This document shows positions 1-8,214 of a stretch of DNA of 64,000 nucleotides, one piece after another. This DNA comes from Hymenobacter psoromatis (GTDB taxonomy: Bacteria; Bacteroidota; Bacteroidia; Cytophagales; Hymenobacteraceae). The stretch's first letter is position 1, and every line of letters starts with the position of its first letter. Where the stretch lies: contig NZ_JAIFAG010000001.1 in assembly GCF_020012125.1 (NCBI RefSeq), forward strand, positions 1,984,001 to 2,048,000, given 5' to 3'. The notes beneath the pieces were generated by a model. That model was not told where the DNA came from. It ran no database searches and worked only from the letters and a program-made list of their open reading frames with translations. The translations under genes were made by a program, and so were the position numbers.

Positions 1-1054
1 CGAAGGCCCGGATGGCATTCACCGACTTACCGCTCGCCGCGTCCACGGTCAGCTTGGTCAGCTCGGCATCGGTCAGGGCGTGGGTCAGCTTGGTAACGTA
101 GTTGATGGCCACGTTAGCGGGCGCTTTCCATACGCCCTGCTGGCTATCAACGGCGGCGTAAATGCCCGCCAGGGCGGCGCTGGGCGGCAGCCGGCAAGGC
201 AGGCCACGGATAGCAGTAAGGGCCTGTTGATACCGTGGGGGATTGCTGCTGGCCAGCGCACTAAGCTTGGTCGTAACGGCCGCGTTGGTGTGGAGAAAAT
301 ACTGCACGTCGGTCTGGTTTTCGTCCACCAAAAAGGGCAGCGCGGTATCCAGGTTGGGTGCGTAGGCCGCGCCGTAGCTCAGGTTCTCGGTGCCCACGCC
401 GTGCGCCCGAAAATTGCCAATGGCAGTCAGCAAGCTAGCCTCCGGGTTGAGCAGCGACACGTCGCCGCCGTGCACGTCCAGCACCACAAACCGGTCCTGT
501 AGCTGCGCGCACTGCGCCAGGGCTAGGTCGTGCAGCAACTTAAAGTCGGCAATATCCGCGAGAAGCTGCGCCTCCGGGAATACCAGCAGCGTGGGCTCAT
601 CGAACGCCCGCACTGCTTGCAGTCCCGCTACCAGCTCGCTGGCTACCAAGGCAGTACCCAGCGCTTGGTACGCGCCCACCGACACCAGGTAGCACGGGCC
701 GCCCCCATTGCCGAAGTATAGCTGCAAAGCGTAGTGCAGCAAGTACCGTGAACGGTCGGCCACCGCCAGGCTAGCCGCCGCGCTCAGCGCCAGTGGGTGT
801 CCGGCCGCATCCTGTTGCTCCCGGATGGTGACGGTGAGGCCAGTTTCGGGCTGCGGCCCGCCAAACAGCTGCTCATATTCCAGCAGCGACTTGATGCGAG
901 TCGGCAGCAGGTGCAAATCGTTGGCAATGAGCTTCTGGGCCTGCTGCGTGTACCCAATGAAGGCCGGAACAGCGGTTGCCACGGACGCTATCGAGGGCGG
1001 AAATCCAGAAATTTCCTCGCTATACACCCCTGGCGTGTGAAAGGTCGGTACCAT
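1..1054 (-). CDS. Contractile tail sheath protein (partial, C-terminus outside window)
   Basis: The reading frame starts at ATG 1054-1052 and stays open for 351 codons to the window edge, so the C-terminal part is missing. The N-terminus reads MVPTFHTPGVYSEEISGFPP followed by SIASVATAVPAFIGYTQQ. That TPGVY-EE-I--FPPS plus AVPAFIGYT pattern is the hallmark of tail sheath subunits of contractile injection systems (eCIS/PVC-like, also phage and T6SS-related sheaths). Later segments such as YFGNGGGPCYLVSVG and a conserved LLVFPEA stretch also fit sheath proteins. In this family the subunit polymerises around the inner tube and contracts to drive it through a target envelope. Neighbouring baseplate, tube or ATPase genes would lie to the left, outside the window. 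The next gene, dnaG, is on the same strand 95 bases away and is probably not part of the system. Whether this is an eCIS or a prophage tail cannot be settled from one gene. Confidence 0.88.
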   Translation of the reverse strand, partial: MVPTFHTPGVYSEEISGFPPSIASVATAVPAFIGYTQQAQKLIANDLHLLPTRIKSLLEYEQLFGGPQPETGLTVTIREQQDAAGHPLALSAAASLAVADRSRYLLHYALQLYFGNGGGPCYLVSVGAYQALGTALVASELVAGLQAVRAFDEPTLLVFPEAQLLADIADFKLLHDLALAQCAQLQDRFVVLDVHGGDVSLLNPEASLLTAIGNFRAHGVGTENLSYGAAYAPNLDTALPFLVDENQTDVQYFLHTNAAVTTKLSALASSNPPRYQQALTAIRGLPCRLPPSAALAGIYAAVDSQQGVWKAPANVAINYVTKLTHALTDAELTKLTVDAASGKSVNAIRAF

Positions 1055-1149
1055 GTGTTTTAGAGGGGATGGGTGGCTGGGTAAGTGAAGCGCCGAAACT
1101 ACGCGAAAGTCACTGAAAATCAACCCTAAATCTCTAATCGGCCCTCCCC

Positions 1150-3216
1150 TCACGCATTGCGCGCCACCACCGTCCCCAATAGTTGCGCTAGCTGATTATC
1201 CAGCTTGGTTAGCTCATTATAGCGCAGCAGCGCGTTCAGCTTCTCATTCTCATCGAGGCGCGGGTCGTTGAGCTGGGCCAGGCACTGCTGGCGCTCGCGC
1301 TGCACGTGGCACTTGTTGAGGCGCAGGATGGCATTATCGCAGGCTAATTGAATGAGGTTCAATTCAGTAGGCACGTAAATATCCTTAATGCGCCAGTTGG
1401 GGCTGAGGTCGTAGCGCTCGGTGGCAAAGTCGGCCAGCAAGTTGCGGATGGGCGCGTCCTCGTGGTGGGCCAGCAGGCGCAGGTCGGGTAGCTGGCCTTG
1501 CAAAAACCCCTCGCGGCATTCGGCCCATAGCTGGGCGTAGAGCGGCGTGCGCAGCGGCGTGCCGTCCAGCTGGCTCAATAAATAATGCGCCACCGTCACC
1601 TCGGGCTGCACCTCGTGGGGGCCATAAAGCACCAGCAGGCGTAGCACGGCCTGCTCGCACTGTTGCAGCACGTCGAGCGGGTGGTCCAGCGCATCAGGGT
1701 CGGTGGTGGGGCCGGCAAGTTGGGATTTCTCCGCCTCCGAGCCGTGGGTGGCCCCGTACATGGCCATTTCAATCTCCTCCTCGGGCGTGAGGGGGCGGCT
1801 GGCCGCGGCGGGGGGGGTAGGGCCGGATGCGGCGCTGGGGCCGGAGCCCCTACCCCCCTCCTCGGGCCGGGCCTTGGCCGGACTACCCGTTTTGAGCAGC
1901 TTATTATACTCGGTGATAATCACCTGCTCCTCAAAGCCGAACACGCTGGCTGTTTGCTGCAAAAACACCTGGCGCTTGAGGCCGTCGGGCACTTTGGCGA
2001 TGCTTTGCAGCACCTCGCGGATGGCCTCGGCCTTTTTCACCGGGTCCTGGCTGGCCTCGCGGGCCACGAGGGTGGTTTTGAAGGCGATAAAGTCCTGGCT
2101 TTGGCCCTCGATGTACTCGGCGAAGCGCTGGTCGCCCACTTTGCGAATGTAGCTGTCGGGGTCGTCGCCGTCGGGGAAGAGCACCACGCGCACGTTCAGG
2201 CCGCCTTCGAGCAGTAAATCAATGCCGCGCAGGCTGGCCTTGATGCCCGCCGCGTCGCCGTCGTAGAGCACCGTCACGTTATCGGCATACCGCTTGATGA
2301 GCCGGATTTGACCTTCCGTGAGCGAGGTACCCGACGAGGCCACCACGTTTTTAATGCCGCCCTGGTGCAGGCTCAGCACGTCGAGGTAGCCCTCCACGAG
2401 GTAGCACAGCTCCTCCTGCCGGATGGGCTGCCGCGCCTGAAACAGCCCGTAGAGCACGTCCGACTTGTGGTAAATCTCTGATTCGGGCGAGTTGAGGTAC
2501 TTCGCCATCTTATCGTCGCGCTTCAGCGTGCGCGCCCCGAAGCCCACCACCCGGCCGCTCACGTTGTGAATCGGGAACATGACGCGGCCCCGGAAGCGGT
2601 CGTAGCGCCGGCCGGTATCCTGGCCCTGGTCGTCCTCGCGCTTGATGACGAGGCCGGTTTTCTCCAGGTATTTGAGCTGGTAGCCGGCTTTCTCGCCGGC
2701 CTTCAGTAGGTCGTCCCACTGGTCGAGCGAGTAGCCCAGCTCGAAGGTCTGGATGGTGTTCAGCTTCAGGCCGCGCTCGCGCAGGTAGGCGTAGCCGATG
2801 CTCATACCCTCCTCGGTATCTTGCAACAGCTTGTGGTAGTGGTCTTTCGCCCAGTTAGATACGATGTACTGCGAATCGCGCTCGTTCTGGGCCAGCTGCT
2901 CTTCGGGGGTGCGCTCCTCCTCTTCGGGCACCCCTACCCCGTACTTTTTGGCCAATGCGCGCAGGGCTTCGGGGTAGGAGCTGCCCTCGATGTCCATCAC
3001 GAACTGGATGATGCCGCCCGCCTTGCCGCAGCCGAAGCACTTGTATAAGCCTTTGCTCGGATTGACCGAGAACGAGGGCGACTTTTCGTTGTGAAACGGG
3101 CAGCAGGCCCAGTAATTCTGGCCCTTGCGCTTGAGGGCCACGTAGTCGCCCACCACCTCCAGAATGTCGGCGGTGTGGATAATCTGGTCAACGGTTTCTT
3201 TGGGGATGCGGGCCAC
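1150..3216 (-). CDS. dnaG: DNA primase DnaG
   Basis: The protein has 688 residues and synthesises RNA primers at the replication fork together with the DnaB helicase. The N-terminal zinc-binding domain shows a CPFH motif (about residues 39-42) and CFGC (about 60-63). The RNA polymerase/TOPRIM domain follows, with EGYLDVLSL near residue 273 and LYDGDAAG near 319, which carry the metal-binding acidic residues. A low-complexity linker rich in Ala, Pro and Gly near residues 450-480 separates the catalytic core from the C-terminal helicase-interaction domain. The length is a little above the usual 600-660 residues because of this linker. A TAnnTTTG promoter element lies at 3235-3242, so the leader would be only about 10-15 bases. 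The gene is single and diverges from a candidate small RNA and leuS. Confidence 0.97.
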   Translation of the reverse strand: MARIPKETVDQIIHTADILEVVGDYVALKRKGQNYWACCPFHNEKSPSFSVNPSKGLYKCFGCGKAGGIIQFVMDIEGSSYPEALRALAKKYGVGVPEEEERTPEEQLAQNERDSQYIVSNWAKDHYHKLLQDTEEGMSIGYAYLRERGLKLNTIQTFELGYSLDQWDDLLKAGEKAGYQLKYLEKTGLVIKREDDQGQDTGRRYDRFRGRVMFPIHNVSGRVVGFGARTLKRDDKMAKYLNSPESEIYHKSDVLYGLFQARQPIRQEELCYLVEGYLDVLSLHQGGIKNVVASSGTSLTEGQIRLIKRYADNVTVLYDGDAAGIKASLRGIDLLLEGGLNVRVVLFPDGDDPDSYIRKVGDQRFAEYIEGQSQDFIAFKTTLVAREASQDPVKKAEAIREVLQSIAKVPDGLKRQVFLQQTASVFGFEEQVIITEYNKLLKTGSPAKARPEEGGRGSGPSAASGPTPPAAASRPLTPEEEIEMAMYGATHGSEAEKSQLAGPTTDPDALDHPLDVLQQCEQAVLRLLVLYGPHEVQPEVTVAHYLLSQLDGTPLRTPLYAQLWAECREGFLQGQLPDLRLLAHHEDAPIRNLLADFATERYDLSPNWRIKDIYVPTELNLIQLACDNAILRLNKCHVQRERQQCLAQLNDPRLDENEKLNALLRYNELTKLDNQLAQLLGTVVARNA

Positions 3217-3234
3217 GGATTCAGCTTAGAGGCT

Positions 3235-3242
3235 CAAATTTA
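3235..3242 (-). promoter_or_regulatory. Promoter -7 element of dnaG
   Basis: On the minus strand this reads TAAATTTG, a perfect match to the Bacteroidota -7 consensus TAnnTTTG. It lies about 19 bases upstream of the dnaG start codon, which predicts a very short leader. A TTG is present upstream, though the spacing to it is not ideal. Transcription start is inferred, not seen. Confidence 0.55.
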
Positions 3243-3291
3243 CGCCTGCCTGCGCCCCCAACGCCGTCAATTTTTTTCGCTAAAAATGTTG

Positions 3292-3299
3292 CATCTTTG
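3292..3299 (+). promoter_or_regulatory. Promoter -7 element of the candidate small RNA
   Basis: The sequence CATCTTTG differs from TAnnTTTG at one position and sits in the context GCATCTTTGCG. The same decamer GCATCTTTGC occurs upstream of the M14 peptidase gene (12509-12518) and, on the minus strand, upstream of the SDR gene at 61096. This suggests it is a genuine local promoter form. The predicted start is near 3305, exactly where the paired outer stem of the downstream RNA begins. Confidence 0.45.
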
Positions 3300-3304
3300 C
3301 GTAA

Positions 3305-3477
3305 CTCCCGGCGGCTGAACCTAGTATCACCTCCAAGCGGGAAGGGCGCGAACCCTCCCCGCCGGCTGTTGGTTTGTGGCGCAGCAGCACGTACATGCTG
3401 CCCGCTACCAGCAACCACCGGCTAAGCCGCGCGAGCAGCTTAATCGGGAGCCTGACGGTGATTACTACGTAATCACC
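3305..3477 (+). ncRNA. Candidate structured small RNA between dnaG and leuS
   Basis: No convincing protein is encoded in this stretch, but it folds well on paper. CTCCCG (3305-3310) pairs with CGGGAG (3445-3450) and GCGGCT (3311-3316) pairs with AGCCGC (3425-3430), closing a long arm. Inside it are a hairpin built from GCGGGAAGGG and CCCTCCCCGC (about 3337-3362) and another from GCAGCA and TGCTGC around 3380-3400. A separate palindrome with arms GGTGATTAC and GTAATCACC follows at about 3457-3477, and T-rich sequence comes next, as in a terminator. A promoter-like element ends six bases before the first stem. The shape of one long closed arm recalls 6S-like or SRP-like RNAs, but no signature of either family was recognised. 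The identity is unknown and the assignment is an inference from structure. Confidence 0.4.
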
Positions 3478-3635
3478 GCCGCTGTTTGGTTTTTTCTCCA
3501 TGAGTTTCGAGAGTTAGGAGAAGAAAAACACCCACTTCGAAGCCCGTGGCCGGCCAGCCACGGGCTTCGCTCGTTTTGGCCGAAGCCGAAAAGCGATGCC
3601 GTGGCGGCGGGAGACTACCGCACAACGCAGCAAAA

Positions 3636-3664
3636 GTAGCGCGGACTCACAAAGTCCGCGCTAC
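3636..3664 (+). repeat. Palindromic repeat, family B (copy 1)
   Basis: Arms GTAGCGCGGACT (3636-3647) and AGTCCGCGCTAC (3653-3664) form a perfect 12-bp stem with the loop CACAA. A related but longer double hairpin occurs at 31427-31511. It lies directly upstream of the predicted leuS promoter and could act as a terminator for whatever is transcribed before it. Confidence 0.75.
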
Positions 3665-3673
3665 CCATCTACT

Positions 3674-3681
3674 TACCTTTG
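3674..3681 (+). promoter_or_regulatory. Promoter -7 element of leuS
   Basis: TACCTTTG is a perfect TAnnTTTG match lying 22 bases upstream of the leuS ATG. The predicted transcription start is about 15 bases before the start codon. No clear TTG -33 element was found because the family B hairpin occupies that position. Confidence 0.55.
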
Positions 3682-3703
3682 CCCGATTCAACCAGCCAAG
3701 AAA

Positions 3704-6676
3704 ATGCCCGCCTACCGCCCGCAAGACCTCGAAAAGAAGTGGCAAGACCACTGGCAGCAGCATAATACCTTCCGCGCCGACAACGACTCCAGCAAGCCCA
3801 AATACTACGTGCTCGATATGTTCCCCTACCCCTCTGGGGCGGGGCTGCACGTGGGGCACCCGCTGGGCTATATTGCCTCCGATATCGTGGCCCGCTACCA
3901 GCGCCTGCGCGGCCATAACGTGCTGCACCCGATGGGGTTTGACTCGTTTGGCCTACCCGCCGAGCAGTACGCCATCCAGACCGGCCAGCACCCGGCCCTG
4001 ACCACGGATAAGAACATCGAAACCTACATCCGGCAGCTTCAGCAGCTGGGTTTTAGCTACGACTGGGAGCGTGAGGTGCGGACTTCAGACCCCGACTATT
4101 ACAAGTGGACGCAGTGGATTTTCCTCAAGCTGTTCAATAGCTGGTACAACCTCGACACCAACTGCGCCGAATCCATCCGCACCTTGCAGGCCAAGTTTGC
4201 CGAAGGGGGTAGCGCCGGCATCCGCGCCGCCGGCGATGAGGCCGACCGCCACGACTTCACGGCCGGGCAGTGGCAGGGCTACACCGAGCGGCAGAAGCTG
4301 GCCGCCGTGCTTCCCTACCGCCTTGCCTACCAGCAGGATACCTACGTGAACTGGTGCCCCGCCCTGGGCACGGTGCTCAGCAATGATGAGGTGAAGGACG
4401 GCCTTTCGGAGCGCGGCGGCTACCCCGTGGAGCGCCGCCTCATGCCGCAGTGGAACCTGCGCATCACCGCTTACGCCGACCGCCTGCTGGCCGGCCTCGA
4501 CGCCCTCGACTGGCCCGACGCCGTGAAGGAGATGCAGCGCAACTGGATTGGCAAAAGCATCGGGGCCGAAGTCACCTTCCCGGTGCAGCACCACGAAGGG
4601 ACTGATATTAAAGTGTATACCACCCGCGTGGATACCATCTACGGGGCTACGTTCCTGGTGCTGGCCCCGGAGCACGAGCTGGTAGACCAGCTCACTACCC
4701 CCGCCCAGCGGGCGGCCGTGGACGAGTACATCGCCGCCACCAAGCGCCGCTCGGAGCGCGACCGCATGGCCGACGTGAAGCACGTTTCGGGCGTGTTTAC
4801 GGGCGCGTATGGGCTAAATCCGGTCAACGATGAGCCGGTGCCCATCTGGCTGGCCGACTACGTGCTGGCCGGCTACGGCACCGGCGCCGTGATGGCCGTG
4901 CCCAGCGGCGACCAGCGCGACTACCTCTTTGCCAAGCACTTCGACCTGCCCATCCCGGCCATTTCGGACGCGCAAAAGGACCTCGACCAACAGGCTGACC
5001 CCACCAAGGAGGGCCGCTACCTCAACTCGGGCATCGTCAACGGCCTCGGCTATAAGGAAGCCACGGCCAAGCTGATTGCCTTTCTCGAAGAGAAGAAACT
5101 CGGCAAGGGCAAGGTGAATTTCCGCCTGCGCGACGCCATTTTTGGCCGGCAGCGCTACTGGGGCGAACCGATTCCGATTTACTATAAGGACGGCACGGCC
5201 TACGGCGTGGCCGAAGCCGACCTGCCGCTGGTGCTGCCCGAAATTGACGAGTACCGGCCCACCGAAACCGGCGAGCCGCCCCTGGGCCGCGCCCAAAACT
5301 GGCTCTACAAGGGCCAGTACCCCTTCGAGCTGAGCACCATGCCCGGCTGGGCCGGCTCCAGCTGGTACTACCTGCGCTACATGGACCCGCACAACGCCGA
5401 CCGCTTCGTGTCGGAGGAAGCCGAAAAATACTGGGGCCAGGTGGACCTCTACATGGGCGGGGCCGAGCACGCCACCGGCCACTTATTGTACTCCCGCTTC
5501 TGGTACCTGTTTTTGAAGGATTTAGGACTGGTTACGCACGGCGAGCCGTTCCAGAAACTGATAAATCAGGGGATGATTTTGGGCCGGTCTAATTTCGTAT
5601 ATCGCCTTGCACATACTGTTACTCAAGTAAAGCGTAGCAACTCATCAAGCGATAAGAATCGTCAGGCTCCTATACCAGAGGTTTATATTTCACGCCACTA
5701 TTTTGATGATGACTTTAGACTCAAGGACCCCGATTATATTAGTCAAAAGCTAGAGGGAATACTGAAGATTTTTGCACCGAAGCACCCTGACTTCATTTAT
5801 GAAAGCCTTGCTTTAAGGTCAGAGTGGGGCGAAAATGATAAAGCAGTTGTAGCTTGGAACGTCGATATAAAACTTGTTAAAAACGACATTCTTCAAATCG
5901 AAAATTTCAGGAAATGGCGGCCTGAATTAATAGATGCAGAATTTATTCTTGAAGAGGACGGTACGTACATCTGCGGTACGGAAATCGAAAAGATGTCGAA
6001 GTCCAAGTATAATATTGTTGAACCTGCTGTTTTAGTTGACCAATACGGCGCGGATGCGCTGCGCCTCTACGAAATGTTTCTCGGGCCGCTGGAGCAGTTC
6101 AAGCCCTGGAATACCAACGGTATCAGCGGCGTGGCCAGCTTCCTCAAGAAGTTCTGGCGGCTCTTCCACCCCGAAGACGGCCCGCTGGCCGTGACCGACG
6201 AGGCCCCGAGTCCCCCGGAATGGAAGGCCCTGCACAAAGTCATCCAGAAGGTGGCGCAGGACGTGGAGAAGTTCAGCTTCAACACCAGCGTCAGCACCTT
6301 CATGATTGCCGTGAACGAGCTAACGGCCCTCGGCACCCGCAAAAGGGCCATTCTGGAGCCGCTGGTGGTGCTGCTGTCGCCCTTCGCCCCCCACCTCGCC
6401 GAGGAGCTGTGGGAGGAGCTGGGCCACGCGCCCGGCAGCATCAGCCAGGCCGCCTACCCTGAGTTCCGCGAGGAATACCTGGTGGAAGCCAACGTGACCT
6501 ACCCCGTGGCCATCAACGGCAAGGTGCGCGACCAGCGCCAGTTTGCCGCCACCGCCACCCCCGCCGAAATCGAAGCCGCCGTGCTGGAATCGGATTTCCT
6601 GACCCGCTTCGGCGAAGGGAAATCAGCCAAGAAAGTGGTGGTGGTGCCAGGGCGCATGGTGAACGTGGTGGTGTAG
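3704..6676 (+). CDS. leuS: Leucyl-tRNA synthetase
   Basis: This class I aminoacyl-tRNA synthetase charges tRNA-Leu. The start at 3704 (MPAYRPQDLEKKW) is chosen because it matches the usual LeuRS N-terminus; the frame is open further upstream but without family similarity. The HIGH-type motif is HVGH near residues 49-52, the editing domain occupies the middle, and KMSKS lies near residue 763. At 990 residues the protein is longer than typical Bacteroidota LeuRS (about 920-940). The extra length comes from roughly 5560-6045, just before KMSKS, where the base composition falls sharply and codon use changes. That segment holds about 75 residues with no counterpart that I recall, followed by family-like sequence (NVDIKLVKNDIL, WRPEL, AEFILEEDGTYICG). 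It overlaps the leucine-specific domain region and looks like a replaced or inserted module. The reading frame is intact and all catalytic motifs are present. Confidence 0.97.
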   Translation: MPAYRPQDLEKKWQDHWQQHNTFRADNDSSKPKYYVLDMFPYPSGAGLHVGHPLGYIASDIVARYQRLRGHNVLHPMGFDSFGLPAEQYAIQTGQHPALTTDKNIETYIRQLQQLGFSYDWEREVRTSDPDYYKWTQWIFLKLFNSWYNLDTNCAESIRTLQAKFAEGGSAGIRAAGDEADRHDFTAGQWQGYTERQKLAAVLPYRLAYQQDTYVNWCPALGTVLSNDEVKDGLSERGGYPVERRLMPQWNLRITAYADRLLAGLDALDWPDAVKEMQRNWIGKSIGAEVTFPVQHHEGTDIKVYTTRVDTIYGATFLVLAPEHELVDQLTTPAQRAAVDEYIAATKRRSERDRMADVKHVSGVFTGAYGLNPVNDEPVPIWLADYVLAGYGTGAVMAVPSGDQRDYLFAKHFDLPIPAISDAQKDLDQQADPTKEGRYLNSGIVNGLGYKEATAKLIAFLEEKKLGKGKVNFRLRDAIFGRQRYWGEPIPIYYKDGTAYGVAEADLPLVLPEIDEYRPTETGEPPLGRAQNWLYKGQYPFELSTMPGWAGSSWYYLRYMDPHNADRFVSEEAEKYWGQVDLYMGGAEHATGHLLYSRFWYLFLKDLGLVTHGEPFQKLINQGMILGRSNFVYRLAHTVTQVKRSNSSSDKNRQAPIPEVYISRHYFDDDFRLKDPDYISQKLEGILKIFAPKHPDFIYESLALRSEWGENDKAVVAWNVDIKLVKNDILQIENFRKWRPELIDAEFILEEDGTYICGTEIEKMSKSKYNIVEPAVLVDQYGADALRLYEMFLGPLEQFKPWNTNGISGVASFLKKFWRLFHPEDGPLAVTDEAPSPPEWKALHKVIQKVAQDVEKFSFNTSVSTFMIAVNELTALGTRKRAILEPLVVLLSPFAPHLAEELWEELGHAPGSISQAAYPEFREEYLVEANVTYPVAINGKVRDQRQFAATATPAEIEAAVLESDFLTRFGEGKSAKKVVVVPGRMVNVVV

Positions 6677-6697
6677 GCTATTCGCGCAAATAGCGCA

Positions 6698-6731
6698 AAA
6701 AGAACGGTCATGCTGAGTTTGTCGCGCTACT
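6698..6731 (+). repeat. Solo arm of palindromic repeat family A
   Basis: The stretch AAAGAACGGTCATGCTGAG followed by TTTGTCGCG resembles one arm of the family A palindromes (for example 15224-15250), but the second arm is absent. It lies just after the leuS stop codon. Confidence 0.6.
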
Positions 6732-6735
6732 TACT

Positions 6736-6783
6736 AATAAACAAACAAGCCCGTTGCTTTCACAACGGGCTTGTTTGTTTATT
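6736..6783 (+). terminator. Rho-independent terminator after leuS
   Basis: A perfect 21-bp stem is formed by 6736-6756 and 6763-6783, with core GCCCGTTG/CAACGGGC and an A/T-rich outer part that gives a T-run on both strands. The loop is CTTTCA. It ends the leuS transcript. Confidence 0.85.
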
Positions 6784-7157
6784 GGTGCGGAATCAATGCG
6801 AATCCTACTATTAGTATTAGACAAATTAATAATGACATCAGAACAGCAGCGTTATCTATGTCGGGGTCGAGGCAAGCCGAAAATTGCTTTTTTCCAAACG
6901 AGCAAAGCCAACGCAGACAAGCTAATAAAAATCAAGAAATTATTTCAAACGCTAATTCGCCCATTGATTTTAGATTTGAATAGGACGTTAATTTTTATTC
7001 ATTCAGAATTAACCAAGAAATTCTTCAGCAGTTTACGATTTTATTTTTTTCTGTTAATACAGCTCCACCCGATGGAGCACCTCGCGAAAATCATCAAACC
7101 ACTCTTGTTACACGGGCGTGTCCTACTTAGGCTTTGACGGAGCTAAGTACTCGTTGC
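6784..7157. other. AT-rich intergenic stretch, no supported gene
   Basis: This stretch is much richer in A and T than its surroundings and directly precedes the IS630 element. Two overlapping ORFs of 70 and 127 codons exist but have no recognisable family, no signal or domain pattern, and unusual composition. In one frame, reading past a TAG at 6981-6983, a further protein-like stretch follows, so it may be a decayed gene. Nothing can be assigned with confidence. Confidence 0.4.
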
Positions 7158-7180
7158 TAATTAGTTTATGTTATAATGAT

Positions 7181-7188
7181 TAGCTTTG
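7181..7188 (+). promoter_or_regulatory. Promoter -7 element of the IS630 transposase
   Basis: TAGCTTTG is a perfect TAnnTTTG element ending only four bases before the ATG at 7193. Transcription would start at or almost at the start codon, giving a leaderless or nearly leaderless mRNA. Confidence 0.5.
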
Positions 7189-7192
7189 CATC

Positions 7193-7612
7193 ATGTCAAG
7201 AGTTAATACCCCCTTACTGAGTGAATCTGAAAAGTCAGCCTTAGAACAAGGAGTTAGAACGGGAAAGACGCCCTGTTTTCGTGCTAGATGCGAAGTGATT
7301 TTATTAAAAGCTATCGGGCTCACCTCAGAGCAAGTAGCCAAGTTTACGGCTATGACTTATGTAAGTGTTAATGGGTGGACAAAACGCTATAAAGAGGAGG
7401 GTATTGAGGAACTACAAACAAAGACTGGACGCGGGCGCAAAGCAGTAGTAAGCGTAGTGGAGGATAAAGAGTCTGTTTTGCAAGCTATCAAAGCGAATAG
7501 ACAACGTATTGAAACGGCTAAAGCGGAATGGGAACAGGAAACTAACAAATCGGTTAGCTTGAGCACCTTTAAATCTTTTTTAAAAGTCTTGACGGACGAT
7601 ATAAGCGAATAA
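7193..7612 (+). CDS. IS630 transposase, N-terminal frame (orfA)
   Basis: The 139-residue product carries the DNA-binding part of an IS630 transposase: a helix-turn-helix region (LTSEQVAKFTAMTYVSVNGW, residues about 43-62) and the linker typical of the family. On its own it lacks the DDE catalytic residues. The slippery heptamer T TTA AAA sits at 7579-7585, in phase with this frame. A -1 slip there continues in the second frame and yields a fused protein of about 340 residues, the usual size for IS630 transposases. Confidence 0.9.
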   Translation: MSRVNTPLLSESEKSALEQGVRTGKTPCFRARCEVILLKAIGLTSEQVAKFTAMTYVSVNGWTKRYKEEGIEELQTKTGRGRKAVVSVVEDKESVLQAIKANRQRIETAKAEWEQETNKSVSLSTFKSFLKVLTDDISE

Positions 7613-8214
7613 GAAGGCGCTGTAAAGGCAAGCCCTGCCCGGATTTATATGCCTTAAAGAAGGCGCAATTAACTGAATTAGAGATACTTTGCGAGCAAGG
7701 TTTTCTAGACTTATTTTACGGAGATGAAAGCCATGTGTGCAGTACGGGCTACGTGCCCTACGGGTGGCAGTTCCTAGGAGAAGAAGTTTTCATACCAGTT
7801 GAGAAAGGCTATAAAATCAATATTTGGGGACTTATTAGCCGACGCAATCAAACCCATTGGTTAACAACGGAAACGACTATTAGCGCAAATTTTATCTTTA
7901 CACAACTAGAAGAATTATCTTTTAAGATTCGAAAGCCAACAGTAATTGTGGTAGATAATGCAAGTATCCACAAAGCGCAGCTAATCCAGCAGCAATTACC
8001 TTTTTGGGAAGCCCGCGGATTACGTATATTTTATTTACCTACTTATTCGCCACACCTCAATATTGCGGAAACACTTTGGCGTAAATTGAAGAAAGAACAG
8101 CTTGACCCAGGTGACTACTTTAATAAGGATACTCTTTTCTACGCAGTTAATCGTTGCTTAGCGCAAGTAGGAAATTTATGGAGAATAAATTTCTCAAAAT
8201 TTAACATAAACTAA
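7585..8214 (+). CDS. IS630 transposase, DDE catalytic frame (orfB, reached by -1 frameshift)
   Basis: This frame is open from 7573 and after the slip reads SLDGRYKRIRRRCKGKPCPD, the normal continuation of IS630 transposases, which supports frameshifting over independent initiation. The catalytic triad is complete: D in YGDESH, D in VVDNASIHKA, and E in NIAETLWRKLK, the last within the PTYSPHLN-IE-LW signature. An internal ATG at 7735 lies downstream of the first catalytic aspartate, so a protein started there would be inactive. The frame ends at TAA 8212-8214 inside the right terminal inverted repeat. The transposase would cut and paste the element at TA sites. Confidence 0.88.
   Translation, partial: SLDGRYKRIRRRCKGKPCPDLYALKKAQLTELEILCEQGFLDLFYGDESHVCSTGYVPYGWQFLGEEVFIPVEKGYKINIWGLISRRNQTHWLTTETTISANFIFTQLEELSFKIRKPTVIVVDNASIHKAQLIQQQLPFWEARGLRIFYLPTYSPHLNIAETLWRKLKKEQLDPGDYFNKDTLFYAVNRCLAQVGNLWRINFSKFNIN

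Noticed and set aside
3280-3501. Minus-strand ORF of 73 codons between dnaG and leuS (MEKKPNSGGDYVVITVRLPI)
   Set aside because: It overlaps the structured region and its codons follow the palindromes; no family resemblance. A real small membrane protein cannot be excluded.
6754-7137. Plus-strand ORF of 127 codons in the AT-rich region before the IS630 element
   Set aside because: No recognisable domain, composition of translated AT-rich DNA, and an overlapping ORF in another frame of similar quality.
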